Below the pieces are notes generated by a model. The model did no database searches. It had not been told where the DNA came from and was given only the letters and a program-made list of their open reading frames with translations. Below, piece after piece: positions 23,826 through 30,215 of a stretch of 30,215 bases of DNA. Position numbers and translations under genes: made by a program. The number at the start of each line of letters is the position of its first letter. The stretch's first letter is position 1. Source of the DNA: JBKEDF01 sp047975325 (GTDB taxonomy: Bacteria > Pseudomonadota > Alphaproteobacteria > Rhodobacterales > Rhodobacteraceae); assembly GCA_047975325.1 (NCBI GenBank), contig JBKEDF010000082.1, positions 1-30,215 of the forward strand, written 5' to 3'.

Positions 23826-25022
23826 ATGAATTCCGGGATCCAGGACAGTGCCACGATGGAAAGCGGACCGATCATCATTGTCGGTGCGGGCCAGGGCGGG
23901 TTGCAGGTGGCAGCCTCATTACGGCAGGCCGGTTATACCGGCGATCTGACGCTGATCGGGGATGAACCGGGGCTGCCCTATCAGCGTCCGCCCCTGTCCA
24001 AGGCCTATATGCAGGACGGCAAACCCGAAGCACTTTTCCTGCGTAACGCGGATTTCTACGCATCCAGGAAAATCCGCTACATGCCCGAAACCCGTGTTAA
24101 CGCCATTGACCGCGAACATGGCCGGATCGCGACCAGCGCAGGCGAATTTCCCTATGCGCATCTGATCCTTGCCACGGGTGCCCGCAATCTGCGGCCCCCT
24201 ATTCCAGGGCTCGACCGCGCGCTGGATCTGCGCACCCTGGCCGATGCCGACAAGCTGCGTGACAGGATCGGTGGCAAACGTCGCTTTGCCGTAATCGGCG
24301 GTGGGTTCATCGGGCTCGAATTTGCGGCGGTCGCCCGTAAATTCGGCCATGACGTTTTTGTGGCGGAAGCCGCACCGCGCCTGATGGGCCGGGCGGTATC
24401 ACCGCAAATGTCGGAACTCTTTCTGCAAAAGCACCGGGAGTTGGGCAATACCGTACTTCTGGGGGATGCGGTTTCCACTGTGGATGACGGTGGGATCACA
24501 TTGGTCGGCGGCAGGCAGATAGAGGCCGACGAAGTTTTGCTGGCTGCCGGAGTGCGCCCCAATACCGCACTGGCACAGGCCGCCGGGCTGGATTGCGCCA
24601 ATGGTGTGACGGTGGATGCGCAGCTTGTCACTTCGGATCCACGGATTTCGGCACTGGGTGATTGTGCCTGTTTTCCAGACGCGCGCAGCGGCCGGATGAT
24701 CCGGCTGGAAAGCGTACAGGCAGCCACCGACCATGCCCGCAACATTGCGGCCCGGCTGACCGGAAAGGCAACGGGCCCCTATACCGCGCTGCCATGGTTC
24801 TGGTCCGATCAGGCAGATTACAAGTTGCAGATTGCCGGGCTGGCCCAGCCCGATGATCGGGCGGAGACGGCAGATGGCCATGTCATCTTCCGCTTCGACG
24901 CCAATGACCGGCTTACCGCCGTTGAAACCGTGAATAACGCCAAGGTTCATATGCGCAGCCGCAAGCTACTGTCCTCGGGCGATATTGTCACGCCTGACAG
25001 GGCAAAGGAGCTTCTGGCATGA
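23826..25022 (+). CDS. NADH-dependent ferredoxin reductase (FAD)
   Basis: A 398-residue flavoprotein of the putidaredoxin/rhodocoxin reductase group, moving electrons from NAD(P)H through FAD to the ferredoxin. The FAD Rossmann motif is IIIVGAGQGGLQVAASLRQAG (about 16-36, broken by nothing), the PYQRPPLSK motif lies at about 54-62, the NAD(P)H motif is VIGGGFIGLEFAA (about 156-168) and the late FAD motif is SALGDCACFP (about 276-285). The acidic residue after the second glycine motif (VAEAAPR) suggests NADH over NADPH. The start at 23826 gives a 15-residue lead; an internal ATG at 23856 is an alternative. It overlaps the hydrolase gene by ATGA. Confidence 0.95.
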   Translation: MNSGIQDSATMESGPIIIVGAGQGGLQVAASLRQAGYTGDLTLIGDEPGLPYQRPPLSKAYMQDGKPEALFLRNADFYASRKIRYMPETRVNAIDREHGRIATSAGEFPYAHLILATGARNLRPPIPGLDRALDLRTLADADKLRDRIGGKRRFAVIGGGFIGLEFAAVARKFGHDVFVAEAAPRLMGRAVSPQMSELFLQKHRELGNTVLLGDAVSTVDDGGITLVGGRQIEADEVLLAAGVRPNTALAQAAGLDCANGVTVDAQLVTSDPRISALGDCACFPDARSGRMIRLESVQAATDHARNIAARLTGKATGPYTALPWFWSDQADYKLQIAGLAQPDDRAETADGHVIFRFDANDRLTAVETVNNAKVHMRSRKLLSSGDIVTPDRAKELLA

Positions 25023-25729
25023 CAGGCATTGTCCTGATCCCCGGCCTTCTGTCCGATGGCACGGTCTGGCAGGCCGTCGCCCGGGAATTCGGCTCTCGCA
25101 CGGAAATCGCCGATCTGACGCAGGACACCAGTATCGAGGCGATGGCCAAAGGCCTGCTGGAACGGAATGCGGGTGATATCATCGCCATCGGGCATTCCCT
25201 GGGGGGCCGCGTCGCGATGGAAATGGCCCGTCAGGCGCCCGCCCGCCTGCGCGGCCTCGTTCTGGCCAATACCGGTCATAATGGCGGCACCCGGGCGGAA
25301 TTGCCAAAACGCCATGCCCGGATTGCCATGGGGCATGACAACATGGAAAAACTGGCCGATGACTGGTTGCCACCGATGGTCGCCCCGGCCCGGCGTCAGG
25401 ATGCTGAATTGATGGGCACCCTGCGTGCAATGGTTCTGCGTCACGATGCGGATATCCATGAACGCCAGATCCACGCCCTGATAGGTCGCCCCGATGCCGC
25501 AGCCTATCTGCCCATGATCACCTGCCCGATCCTGTTGCTGGCAGGCACCGAAGATGGCTGGTCTCCCGTTGCGCAACACCGGGAAATCGCCGCAATGGCA
25601 CCCGATACCACGCTTGAGGTGATCGCGGGCGCCGGTCATTTCATGCCGCTCGAAAAGCCCGGTGAAACCGCCGTCGCAATTGTCAACTGGCTGAACAGGA
25701 AAGGACTTGCACATGGTCGACAGGATTGA
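25019..25729 (+). CDS. Alpha/beta hydrolase
   Basis: A 236-residue alpha/beta-hydrolase-fold enzyme with nucleophile elbow GHSLGG (Ser60), acid Asp179 (AGTEDGW) and His207 (GAGHFMP). It begins at once with the core strand (TGIVLIPGLLSDGTVW), so it has no signal peptide and acts in the cytoplasm. Placed between an electron-transfer chain and a ring-cleavage dioxygenase, it may hydrolyse a ring-cleavage product, a lactone, or an ester formed in the pathway. In Sphingobium syringate breakdown, alpha/beta hydrolases act on the ring-cleavage product of 3-O-methylgallate, a possible parallel. The substrate is not readable from sequence. Overlaps: four bases with the reductase, 17 with the next gene. 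Confidence 0.88.
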   Translation: MTGIVLIPGLLSDGTVWQAVAREFGSRTEIADLTQDTSIEAMAKGLLERNAGDIIAIGHSLGGRVAMEMARQAPARLRGLVLANTGHNGGTRAELPKRHARIAMGHDNMEKLADDWLPPMVAPARRQDAELMGTLRAMVLRHDADIHERQIHALIGRPDAAAYLPMITCPILLLAGTEDGWSPVAQHREIAAMAPDTTLEVIAGAGHFMPLEKPGETAVAIVNWLNRKGLAHGRQD

Positions 25730-26075
25730 ACCATCGGTCGCGGCCGGAAGGGAGATTGCCGAAACCCCCCTTTTTGATCGCGACAGCAACCTGCATGGCT
25801 ACAAGCTCAACAAGATGGCCATGTCGCTGGGGATTGCCGCCAACCGCGAGGTCTTCAAGGCCGATGAGGACGCCTATCTGCGCAGCTATGGGCTTGACGA
25901 CGCAACCCGCACCGCCGTTATCGCACGCGACTGGCATGAAATGGTCCGGCGGGGTGGCAATCTGTTCTTCATCCTCAAGATTTCCGCCGTCGATCCGACA
26001 CCGATCACCGCAATTGGTGCGGCACAGGCAGGCATGGATCATGAAACGTTCCTGAAAGAAAGGCTGGGCAAGTAA
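25713..26075 (+). CDS. LigA-type alpha subunit of extradiol ring-cleavage dioxygenase
   Basis: A 120-residue helical protein of the LigA family (aromatic-ring-opening dioxygenase, small subunit), which covers the active site of the LigB-type subunit. Recognisable parts are GYKLNKMAMSLGIAANREVFKADEDAYL (about 30-57), DWHEMVRRGGNLFFILKISAVD (about 73-94) and a closing GMDHETFLKERLGK. The ATG at 25713 follows AGGAAAGGA and lies inside the hydrolase 3' end. Its stop shares one base with the LigB-type gene (TAATG). It is slightly shorter than Sphingobium LigA (139). The protein family is sure; the ring substrate is not. Confidence 0.94.
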   Translation: MVDRIEPSVAAGREIAETPLFDRDSNLHGYKLNKMAMSLGIAANREVFKADEDAYLRSYGLDDATRTAVIARDWHEMVRRGGNLFFILKISAVDPTPITAIGAAQAGMDHETFLKERLGK

Positions 26076-26923
26076 TGGCACAGATCATCGGTGGGCTGGG
26101 AACCAGCCATGTTCCCTCGATCGGAGTGGCGCTGGATCGGGGATTGGCCGGCAGCGACGACTGGAAACCATTTTTCGACGGCTATGATTACGCGCAGGAA
26201 TGGATGCGCGATCAAAAACCCGATATTGCGGTGGTGATCTTCAATGACCACGGCAATACTTTCTTTCTTGATCGCGTACCGACCTTCGCCGTAGGCGTCG
26301 CCGACAGCTACAGTCCGGTCGATGAAGGCTGGGGGCCGCGCGCCATCCCCCCGTTCCGGGGGGCGCAGGGCCTGGGCTGGCATTTTGTCGATCAACTTGT
26401 CGAAAGCCATTTTGACCCGCTGATCTGCCGGGAAATCGAAGTGGATCACGGTTTGCAGGTCCCCATGGAACTGTTCTGCGGTCGTCCCGGGGATGGCGGC
26501 GAATGGCCGGTCAAGGTTCTGCCGATCTGGGTCAATACGATCCAGTTTCCGATCCCGACGCCCCAGCGCTGCTGGGAAATGGGCAAGGTGCTGCGCCGTG
26601 CGATCGAAAGTTTTCCGGGTGATGATCGCGTCGTAATCATGGGAACCGGCGGATTGTCCCATCAACTCCAGGGAACGCGCGCGGGTTTTCTGAACACCGA
26701 TGCCGACCGGCAATGGCTGGATACGATTGGTCCCGACCCGGAACGCTGGCGCAACATGAGCCGCGAGGATTATGTTGAAACCTTCGGCTCCGAAGGGGCG
26801 GAACTGATCATGTGGCTCGTCATGCGCGCGGCAATGACCCCTAGGGTCAAAACCCTGCACAAGCATTATTTCGTGCCGGCCTCGATGACCGGGGCAGGCT
26901 GTGTCGTGCTGGAGAACACCTGA
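26075..26923 (+). CDS. LigB-type catalytic subunit of extradiol ring-cleavage dioxygenase
   Basis: A 282-residue Fe(II) type-II extradiol dioxygenase catalytic subunit, which opens catecholic acids by meta-cleavage. Iron ligands align with Sphingobium LigB: His12 (GTSHVPSIG), His59 (FNDHG) and Glu240 (GSEGAEL). The likely acid-base His196 is in GTGGLSHQLQGTRAG. VDEGWGPR (82-89) and VDHGLQVP (123-130) are further family features. With a separate alpha subunit it resembles protocatechuate 4,5-dioxygenase, but the sequence is quite diverged from LigB as I recall it, so gallate, 3-O-methylgallate or another catechol acid is equally possible. It overlaps both neighbours by one base. Confidence 0.95.
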   Translation: MAQIIGGLGTSHVPSIGVALDRGLAGSDDWKPFFDGYDYAQEWMRDQKPDIAVVIFNDHGNTFFLDRVPTFAVGVADSYSPVDEGWGPRAIPPFRGAQGLGWHFVDQLVESHFDPLICREIEVDHGLQVPMELFCGRPGDGGEWPVKVLPIWVNTIQFPIPTPQRCWEMGKVLRRAIESFPGDDRVVIMGTGGLSHQLQGTRAGFLNTDADRQWLDTIGPDPERWRNMSREDYVETFGSEGAELIMWLVMRAAMTPRVKTLHKHYFVPASMTGAGCVVLENT

Positions 26924-27255
26924 TGGCCTATTTCCTGATGCGATGCCGGCATCACCCCGACATGGCCGACAGGCGTGACCGGATCCGTCCGGATCACCGC
27001 GAATGGGTCGCCTCGGGCGGCGGCGGGCTGGTATCGGTTCTCATCGGTTCGGCACTTCTGGATGACCGGGGTAAGGCCATCGGCAATTTCGGCATCCTCG
27101 AAGCACATTCGGCCGATGACGCCCGCACCTTTGCCGATGGTGACCCTTTCGCAAAGGCCGGAATCGTGCAGGAAATCGATATCGCCCCACTGCCCGGCGG
27201 GTTTCAGGCGGCACGCATAACCGACCCGATGTCGCCGCGCCTGACCCCGGCATAG
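26923..27255 (+). CDS. YciI family protein
   Basis: A 110-residue ferredoxin-like-fold protein of the YciI family. It opens with a beta-strand (AYFLMRCRHHPDM), has RPDHREWVASG at about 23-33 with a likely active-site histidine, and DPFAKAGIVQEIDIAPL at about 74-90. These are the usual family positions. One YciI relative, TftG, is a dehydrochlorinase in chlorinated-aromatic breakdown, so a small isomerase or lyase step after ring opening is conceivable here. The start overlaps the stop of the LigB-type gene by one base (TGATG), so it belongs to the same operon. It is the last gene of the operon and converges on argF. Confidence 0.88.
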   Translation: MAYFLMRCRHHPDMADRRDRIRPDHREWVASGGGGLVSVLIGSALLDDRGKAIGNFGILEAHSADDARTFADGDPFAKAGIVQEIDIAPLPGGFQAARITDPMSPRLTPA

Positions 27256-27327
27256 GGCTTCACAAGCCGCCACTGACCTTGTTGTCAATGACAATGTCTA
27301 TCGGCTTCCTGATCCGGGCAACAATCG

Positions 27328-28254
27328 TCAGACGCCCAGACACCAGCGCAGTACTGCCTTTTGCGCATGCAGCCGGTTTTCGGCCTCATCGAAGATCACC
27401 GAATGCGGGCCATCCATGATGGCCGAAGTAGCTTCGTCATTGCGATGGGCCGGCAGGCAATGCATGAACAACGCATCGGGCCTGGCATGGGCCATAAGCG
27501 CCTCATTCACCTGATAGGGACGAAGCTGGTTATGGCGCCTTTCCTTGGCCGATTCCGGATCATGCATCGACACCCAGGTATCCGTTACCACAAGATCGGC
27601 CCCCGCCACGGCCTTTGCCGGGTCACGTTCAATGGTTATGGGATGGCCCTTGGAGGCCGCAAAATCCAGCCAGACCCGTTCGGGGTCAAGCGTTTCGGGA
27701 CCGGTAAAGGCAAGCTCGAAACCGAATTGCCCGGCCGCATGGGCAAAGCTTGCAAAGACATTGTTGCCATCTCCACACCAGACGACCTTCTTTCCCGCAA
27801 TCGGGCCGCGATGTTCCTCATAGGTCATCACATCGGCCATGATCTGGCAGGGATGGGTCCGGTTGGTCAGCCCGTTAATGACCGGCACCGTTGCATGTTC
27901 GGCCATTTCCTGAAGCGTCGCTTCCTCGAAGGTCCGGATCATGATCAGATCGACATAGCGCGACAGCACGCGCGCGGTGTCTGCAATGGTTTCCCCATGG
28001 CCAAGCTGCATTTCCTGGCCGGAAAGCACCATCGTCTGTCCGCCCAGCTGCCGAACGCCGACATCAAAGGAAACCCGGGTGCGGGTGGAAGGTTTTTCAA
28101 AGATCAGCGCGACCATCCGGCCCGCAAGCGGTTGATCGTCGTCAGCCATGCCCTTGGGGCGACCCCGCCGGGCGCGTTTCATCGCGCGGGCATTTTCGAT
28201 CATGGCGCGCAGATCATCGGCGTTTGTGGTGTGAATATCCAGAAAATGGTTCAT
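27328..28254 (-). CDS. argF: Ornithine carbamoyltransferase
   Basis: A 308-residue ornithine carbamoyltransferase, joining ornithine and carbamoyl phosphate to citrulline in arginine synthesis. Carbamoyl phosphate is bound by FEKPSTRTRVSFDVG (about 50-64) and HPCQIMADV; ornithine is bound around DTWVSM and HCLPAHRNDE (about 265-275). The length is normal. The start at 28254 (MNHFLDIHT) matches the family's usual N-terminus; an ATG five codons upstream (28269) is possible, and neither has a strong ribosome site. It follows argD by 70 bases, and the two form a minus-strand operon. Confidence 0.97.
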   Translation of the reverse strand: MNHFLDIHTTNADDLRAMIENARAMKRARRGRPKGMADDDQPLAGRMVALIFEKPSTRTRVSFDVGVRQLGGQTMVLSGQEMQLGHGETIADTARVLSRYVDLIMIRTFEEATLQEMAEHATVPVINGLTNRTHPCQIMADVMTYEEHRGPIAGKKVVWCGDGNNVFASFAHAAGQFGFELAFTGPETLDPERVWLDFAASKGHPITIERDPAKAVAGADLVVTDTWVSMHDPESAKERRHNQLRPYQVNEALMAHARPDALFMHCLPAHRNDEATSAIMDGPHSVIFDEAENRLHAQKAVLRWCLGV

Positions 28255-28324
28255 GTCGCTATCTTTCATGGGAAGCCGGGGCTGCCTGCCCCGGACGCCC
28301 GGGGTATTGTTCAAGGGAGGAAAA

Positions 28325-29497
28325 TCAGCCGGACAAGGCGGCAGCCGTGGCATCCAGGCGGGATAAGGCCTCGGCGATATCTTCGTCGGGTATGTTGAGT
28401 GCGGGAAGCAGGCGCAGCACATTATCTGCCGCTGCGACAAGCAGGAGATTCCGGTCCTGGGCCGCCTTGACGATATCGGTATTGGCCGACTTGCATTTCA
28501 GACCAAGCATCAGGCCCTGGCCACGCACTTCCCCAAAGAGGTCGGGATAACGCGCGACAAGACTTTCAAGCCCCTGACGAAAAAGCCCCGCCTTGCGGTT
28601 TACATCATCCAGAAAACCCGGGTCAGCCACCGCATCCATCACAGCCGCCCCCATGGCGCAGCCCAGCGGATTGCCGCCATAGGTGGAACCATGCGTGCCC
28701 GCGACCATTCCCGACGCGGCATCCTCGGTGGCCAGTACCGCACCAAGCGGAAAACCACCGCCAATGCCCTTTGCGATCAACATGATATCAGGGCATATCC
28801 CGGCCCATTCATGGGCAAAAAGGCGCCCGGTACGGCCCATACCGCATTGGATTTCATCGAAAATCAACAAGGCGCCTGTCTTGTCGCAAAGTTCCCGCAA
28901 CAGCTTCAGATAGTCATCGGGCGCGAGGCGGATCCCGCCTTCGCCCTGGATCGGTTCGATCATGACGGCAGCAACGCCATCATCCATCGCCGCGCGCAAG
29001 GCTGTCTCATCGGCGAAGGGAAGCGTGGTAAAGCCCGGCATCAGCGGACCAAAGCCCTTGACCATCTTTTCCGCGCCCGATGCGGCAATCGCCCCGGTGG
29101 AACGGCCATGAAACGCCCCTTCGAAGGTCAGGATCCTCACCCGTTCGGTCGCGCCTTTCTCATGCCAGTACTTGCGCGCCATCTTGATTGCCAGTTCCGT
29201 CGCTTCGGTCCCGGAATTCGTAAAGAAGGCCGTATCGGCAAATGTCGCCTCCACCAGCATATCCGCCAGGCGTTGCTGTTCAGGGATCTGGTAAAGGTTG
29301 GAAACATGCCAGAGCCGCCGGGCCTGATCGGTCAGCACCTCGACAAGGCGGGGATTGGCATGACCCAGCGCATTGACCGCGATCCCCGAGCCGAGATCGA
29401 GATACCGTTCCCCCTCGGTCGAAATCAGCCAGGAACCTTCGCCCGAAGCGAAAGCGAGAGGCGCGCGGTTATAGGTGGGAAGAACGGATGCGATCAT
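28325..29497 (-). CDS. argD: Acetylornithine/succinyldiaminopimelate aminotransferase
   Basis: A 390-residue class-III PLP aminotransferase. It makes N-acetylornithine from the semialdehyde in arginine synthesis and can serve in lysine/diaminopimelate synthesis. Landmarks are LDLGSGIAVNALGHANP (about 34-50), FFTNSGTEATELAIKMARKY (about 92-111), FEGAFHGRSTGAIAASG, LIFDEIQCGMGRTG with the PLP aspartate, and AKGIGGGFPLGA with the Schiff-base lysine. The start at 29497 follows AGGATA; an upstream in-frame start at 29533 adds residues unlike the family. It is the first gene of argD-argF and divergent from gcrA. Confidence 0.96.
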   Translation of the reverse strand: MIASVLPTYNRAPLAFASGEGSWLISTEGERYLDLGSGIAVNALGHANPRLVEVLTDQARRLWHVSNLYQIPEQQRLADMLVEATFADTAFFTNSGTEATELAIKMARKYWHEKGATERVRILTFEGAFHGRSTGAIAASGAEKMVKGFGPLMPGFTTLPFADETALRAAMDDGVAAVMIEPIQGEGGIRLAPDDYLKLLRELCDKTGALLIFDEIQCGMGRTGRLFAHEWAGICPDIMLIAKGIGGGFPLGAVLATEDAASGMVAGTHGSTYGGNPLGCAMGAAVMDAVADPGFLDDVNRKAGLFRQGLESLVARYPDLFGEVRGQGLMLGLKCKSANTDIVKAAQDRNLLLVAAADNVLRLLPALNIPDEDIAEALSRLDATAAALSG

Positions 29498-29686
29498 GGC
29501 GATATCCTGAAATACAAAGCCCATGGATGCCAAAGGGCGACGGGCGGGTCAACGATTGAGAATGGGGTAAACGGGATCGGCGCGTCAGCCGCGCGGGCGG
29601 CGACGTCGCAAAAGCGTGGTATATGCGGCACCTTCGATCATGGCGCTGTCATAGCATGGCTGCCGCAGAAGTAAAGCGGGAGCTTC

Positions 29687-29715
29687 TTGAACTTCGCCGC
29701 CCCGGCTTGTATCTA
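29687..29715 (+). promoter_or_regulatory. Candidate gcrA promoter
   Basis: TTGAAC (29687-29692) and TATCTA (29710-29715) are separated by 17 bases, matching 4 and 3 of 6 consensus positions. The leader would be about 60 bases. No GANTC methylation site was seen between argD and gcrA. Confidence 0.35.
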
Positions 29716-29782
29716 GGCCTGTCCCCGATAAACTGGACGGACGGCGCGGGTCCCGTTGGCCCGCCAAGATGCGGAGATTTCC

Positions 29783-30215
29783 ATGTCCTGGACCGATGAG
29801 CGGGTCGAAACGCTGAAGAAAATGTGGGCCGAAGGTCAAAGCGCAAGCCAGATCGCCAAGGAATTGGGCGGTGTGACCCGCAATGCCGTCATTGGAAAGG
29901 TGCATCGGCTGGGCCTGTCGAACCGGGCCAGCAGCAAGGACGATGGCAATACCGAACAACCCGCCGCCACGCCCGCACGGGCCGAAGCCGCCCCTGCCCG
30001 CCCTGCAAATCCGGCCCCTCAGCGCGAACAACGTCCAACACCGCCAACGCAACAGAACGTCGCCGCACAGGTTGCAAACAATGTAACCCCCCTGCCCCTG
30101 CGCAAGACCATCGTGCCGGCGGGCCAACCGCTGCCCCCGCAACCTTCGGCCAATGAAATCAGCCCCGAGGCGCTGGCTTCCGTTCGCGAAGTGGAAAAAC
30201 GGGCCCGGAAAATTT
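29783..30215 (+). CDS. gcrA: GcrA cell cycle regulator (3' end outside window)
   Basis: The first 144 residues of GcrA, a sigma70-associated transcription factor that, with CcrM methylation, controls cell-cycle genes in Alphaproteobacteria. The N-terminal DNA-binding domain is clear: SWTDERVETLKKMWAEGQSA, then SQIAKELGGVTRNAVIGKVHRLGLSNR (about 22-48). It is followed by a disordered Ala/Pro/Gln-rich linker (about 50-125), which is longer than in Caulobacter as I remember it. The conserved C-terminal sigma-binding domain lies mostly beyond the edge. The start at 29783 has CGGAGA upstream. Incomplete at the right edge. Confidence 0.95.
   Translation, partial: MSWTDERVETLKKMWAEGQSASQIAKELGGVTRNAVIGKVHRLGLSNRASSKDDGNTEQPAATPARAEAAPARPANPAPQREQRPTPPTQQNVAAQVANNVTPLPLRKTIVPAGQPLPPQPSANEISPEALASVREVEKRARKI

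Noticed and set aside
27256..27310. Small inverted repeats between the YciI gene and argF as a terminator
   Set aside because: The stems are only about 5 pairs with no T-run, so they are too weak to call.
27361..28398. Plus-strand open frame of 345 codons opposite argF
   Set aside because: The minus strand encodes a full ornithine carbamoyltransferase with all motifs; the plus frame is a shadow.
29585..30142. Minus-strand open frame of 185 codons opposite gcrA
   Set aside because: The plus strand has a clear GcrA N-terminal domain; the minus frame is low-complexity and has no known motif.

Overview
The window looks like a chromosomal piece of an alphaproteobacterium, most likely Rhodobacterales (Paracoccus/Roseobacter-like). 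The grounds are a GcrA cell-cycle regulator at the right edge, a rpsO-pnp pair, a short bactofilin, a queuosine-precursor transporter, a DctPQM TRAP system, high-GC codon use and many ATGA/TAATG start-stop overlaps. No tRNA, rRNA, insertion sequence, phage gene or CRISPR array was recognised.

Layout. 1-2700: bactofilin, a PaaI-type thioesterase divergent from an ECHDC3-like crotonase, and a small acidic membrane-anchored protein. 2690-5840: rpsO and pnp, separated by a long hairpin, a Rho-independent terminator and a second strong hairpin in the pnp leader; pnp ends in a textbook terminator. 5870-6100: a gap holding a possible micro-gene on the minus strand with a perfect extended Shine-Dalgarno, 18 codons rich in rare Arg codons, and a terminal hairpin. 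6100-10560 (minus): a gene chain of thioesterase, UMF1-type MFS transporter, MepA endopeptidase, phytase-esterase-like protein and YhhQ. 10680-15940 (plus): yggT, recQ, yaaA, aroC and an AEC permease. recQ carries an in-frame TAG just before helicase motif VI and is otherwise intact. 15940-17920 (minus): an HU protein and AMP nucleosidase.

18380-27260 is the most distinctive part and reads as a self-contained aromatic catabolic island: a TRAP transporter (dctPQM), a LysR regulator, and, divergent from the regulator, a tightly packed operon of cytochrome P450, [2Fe-2S] ferredoxin, NADH-dependent ferredoxin reductase, alpha/beta hydrolase, LigA-type and LigB-type extradiol dioxygenase subunits, and a YciI-family protein. 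The inferred logic is uptake, P450 hydroxylation or O-demethylation to a catecholic acid, LigAB meta-cleavage, then hydrolysis of the ring-opened product. The P450 has Asn-Glu where most P450s have the Asp-Thr oxygen-activation pair. I do not recognise this exact gene set as a named pathway; the substrate is unknown.

27320-30215: argD-argF (minus, arginine biosynthesis) divergent from gcrA, which runs off the window.
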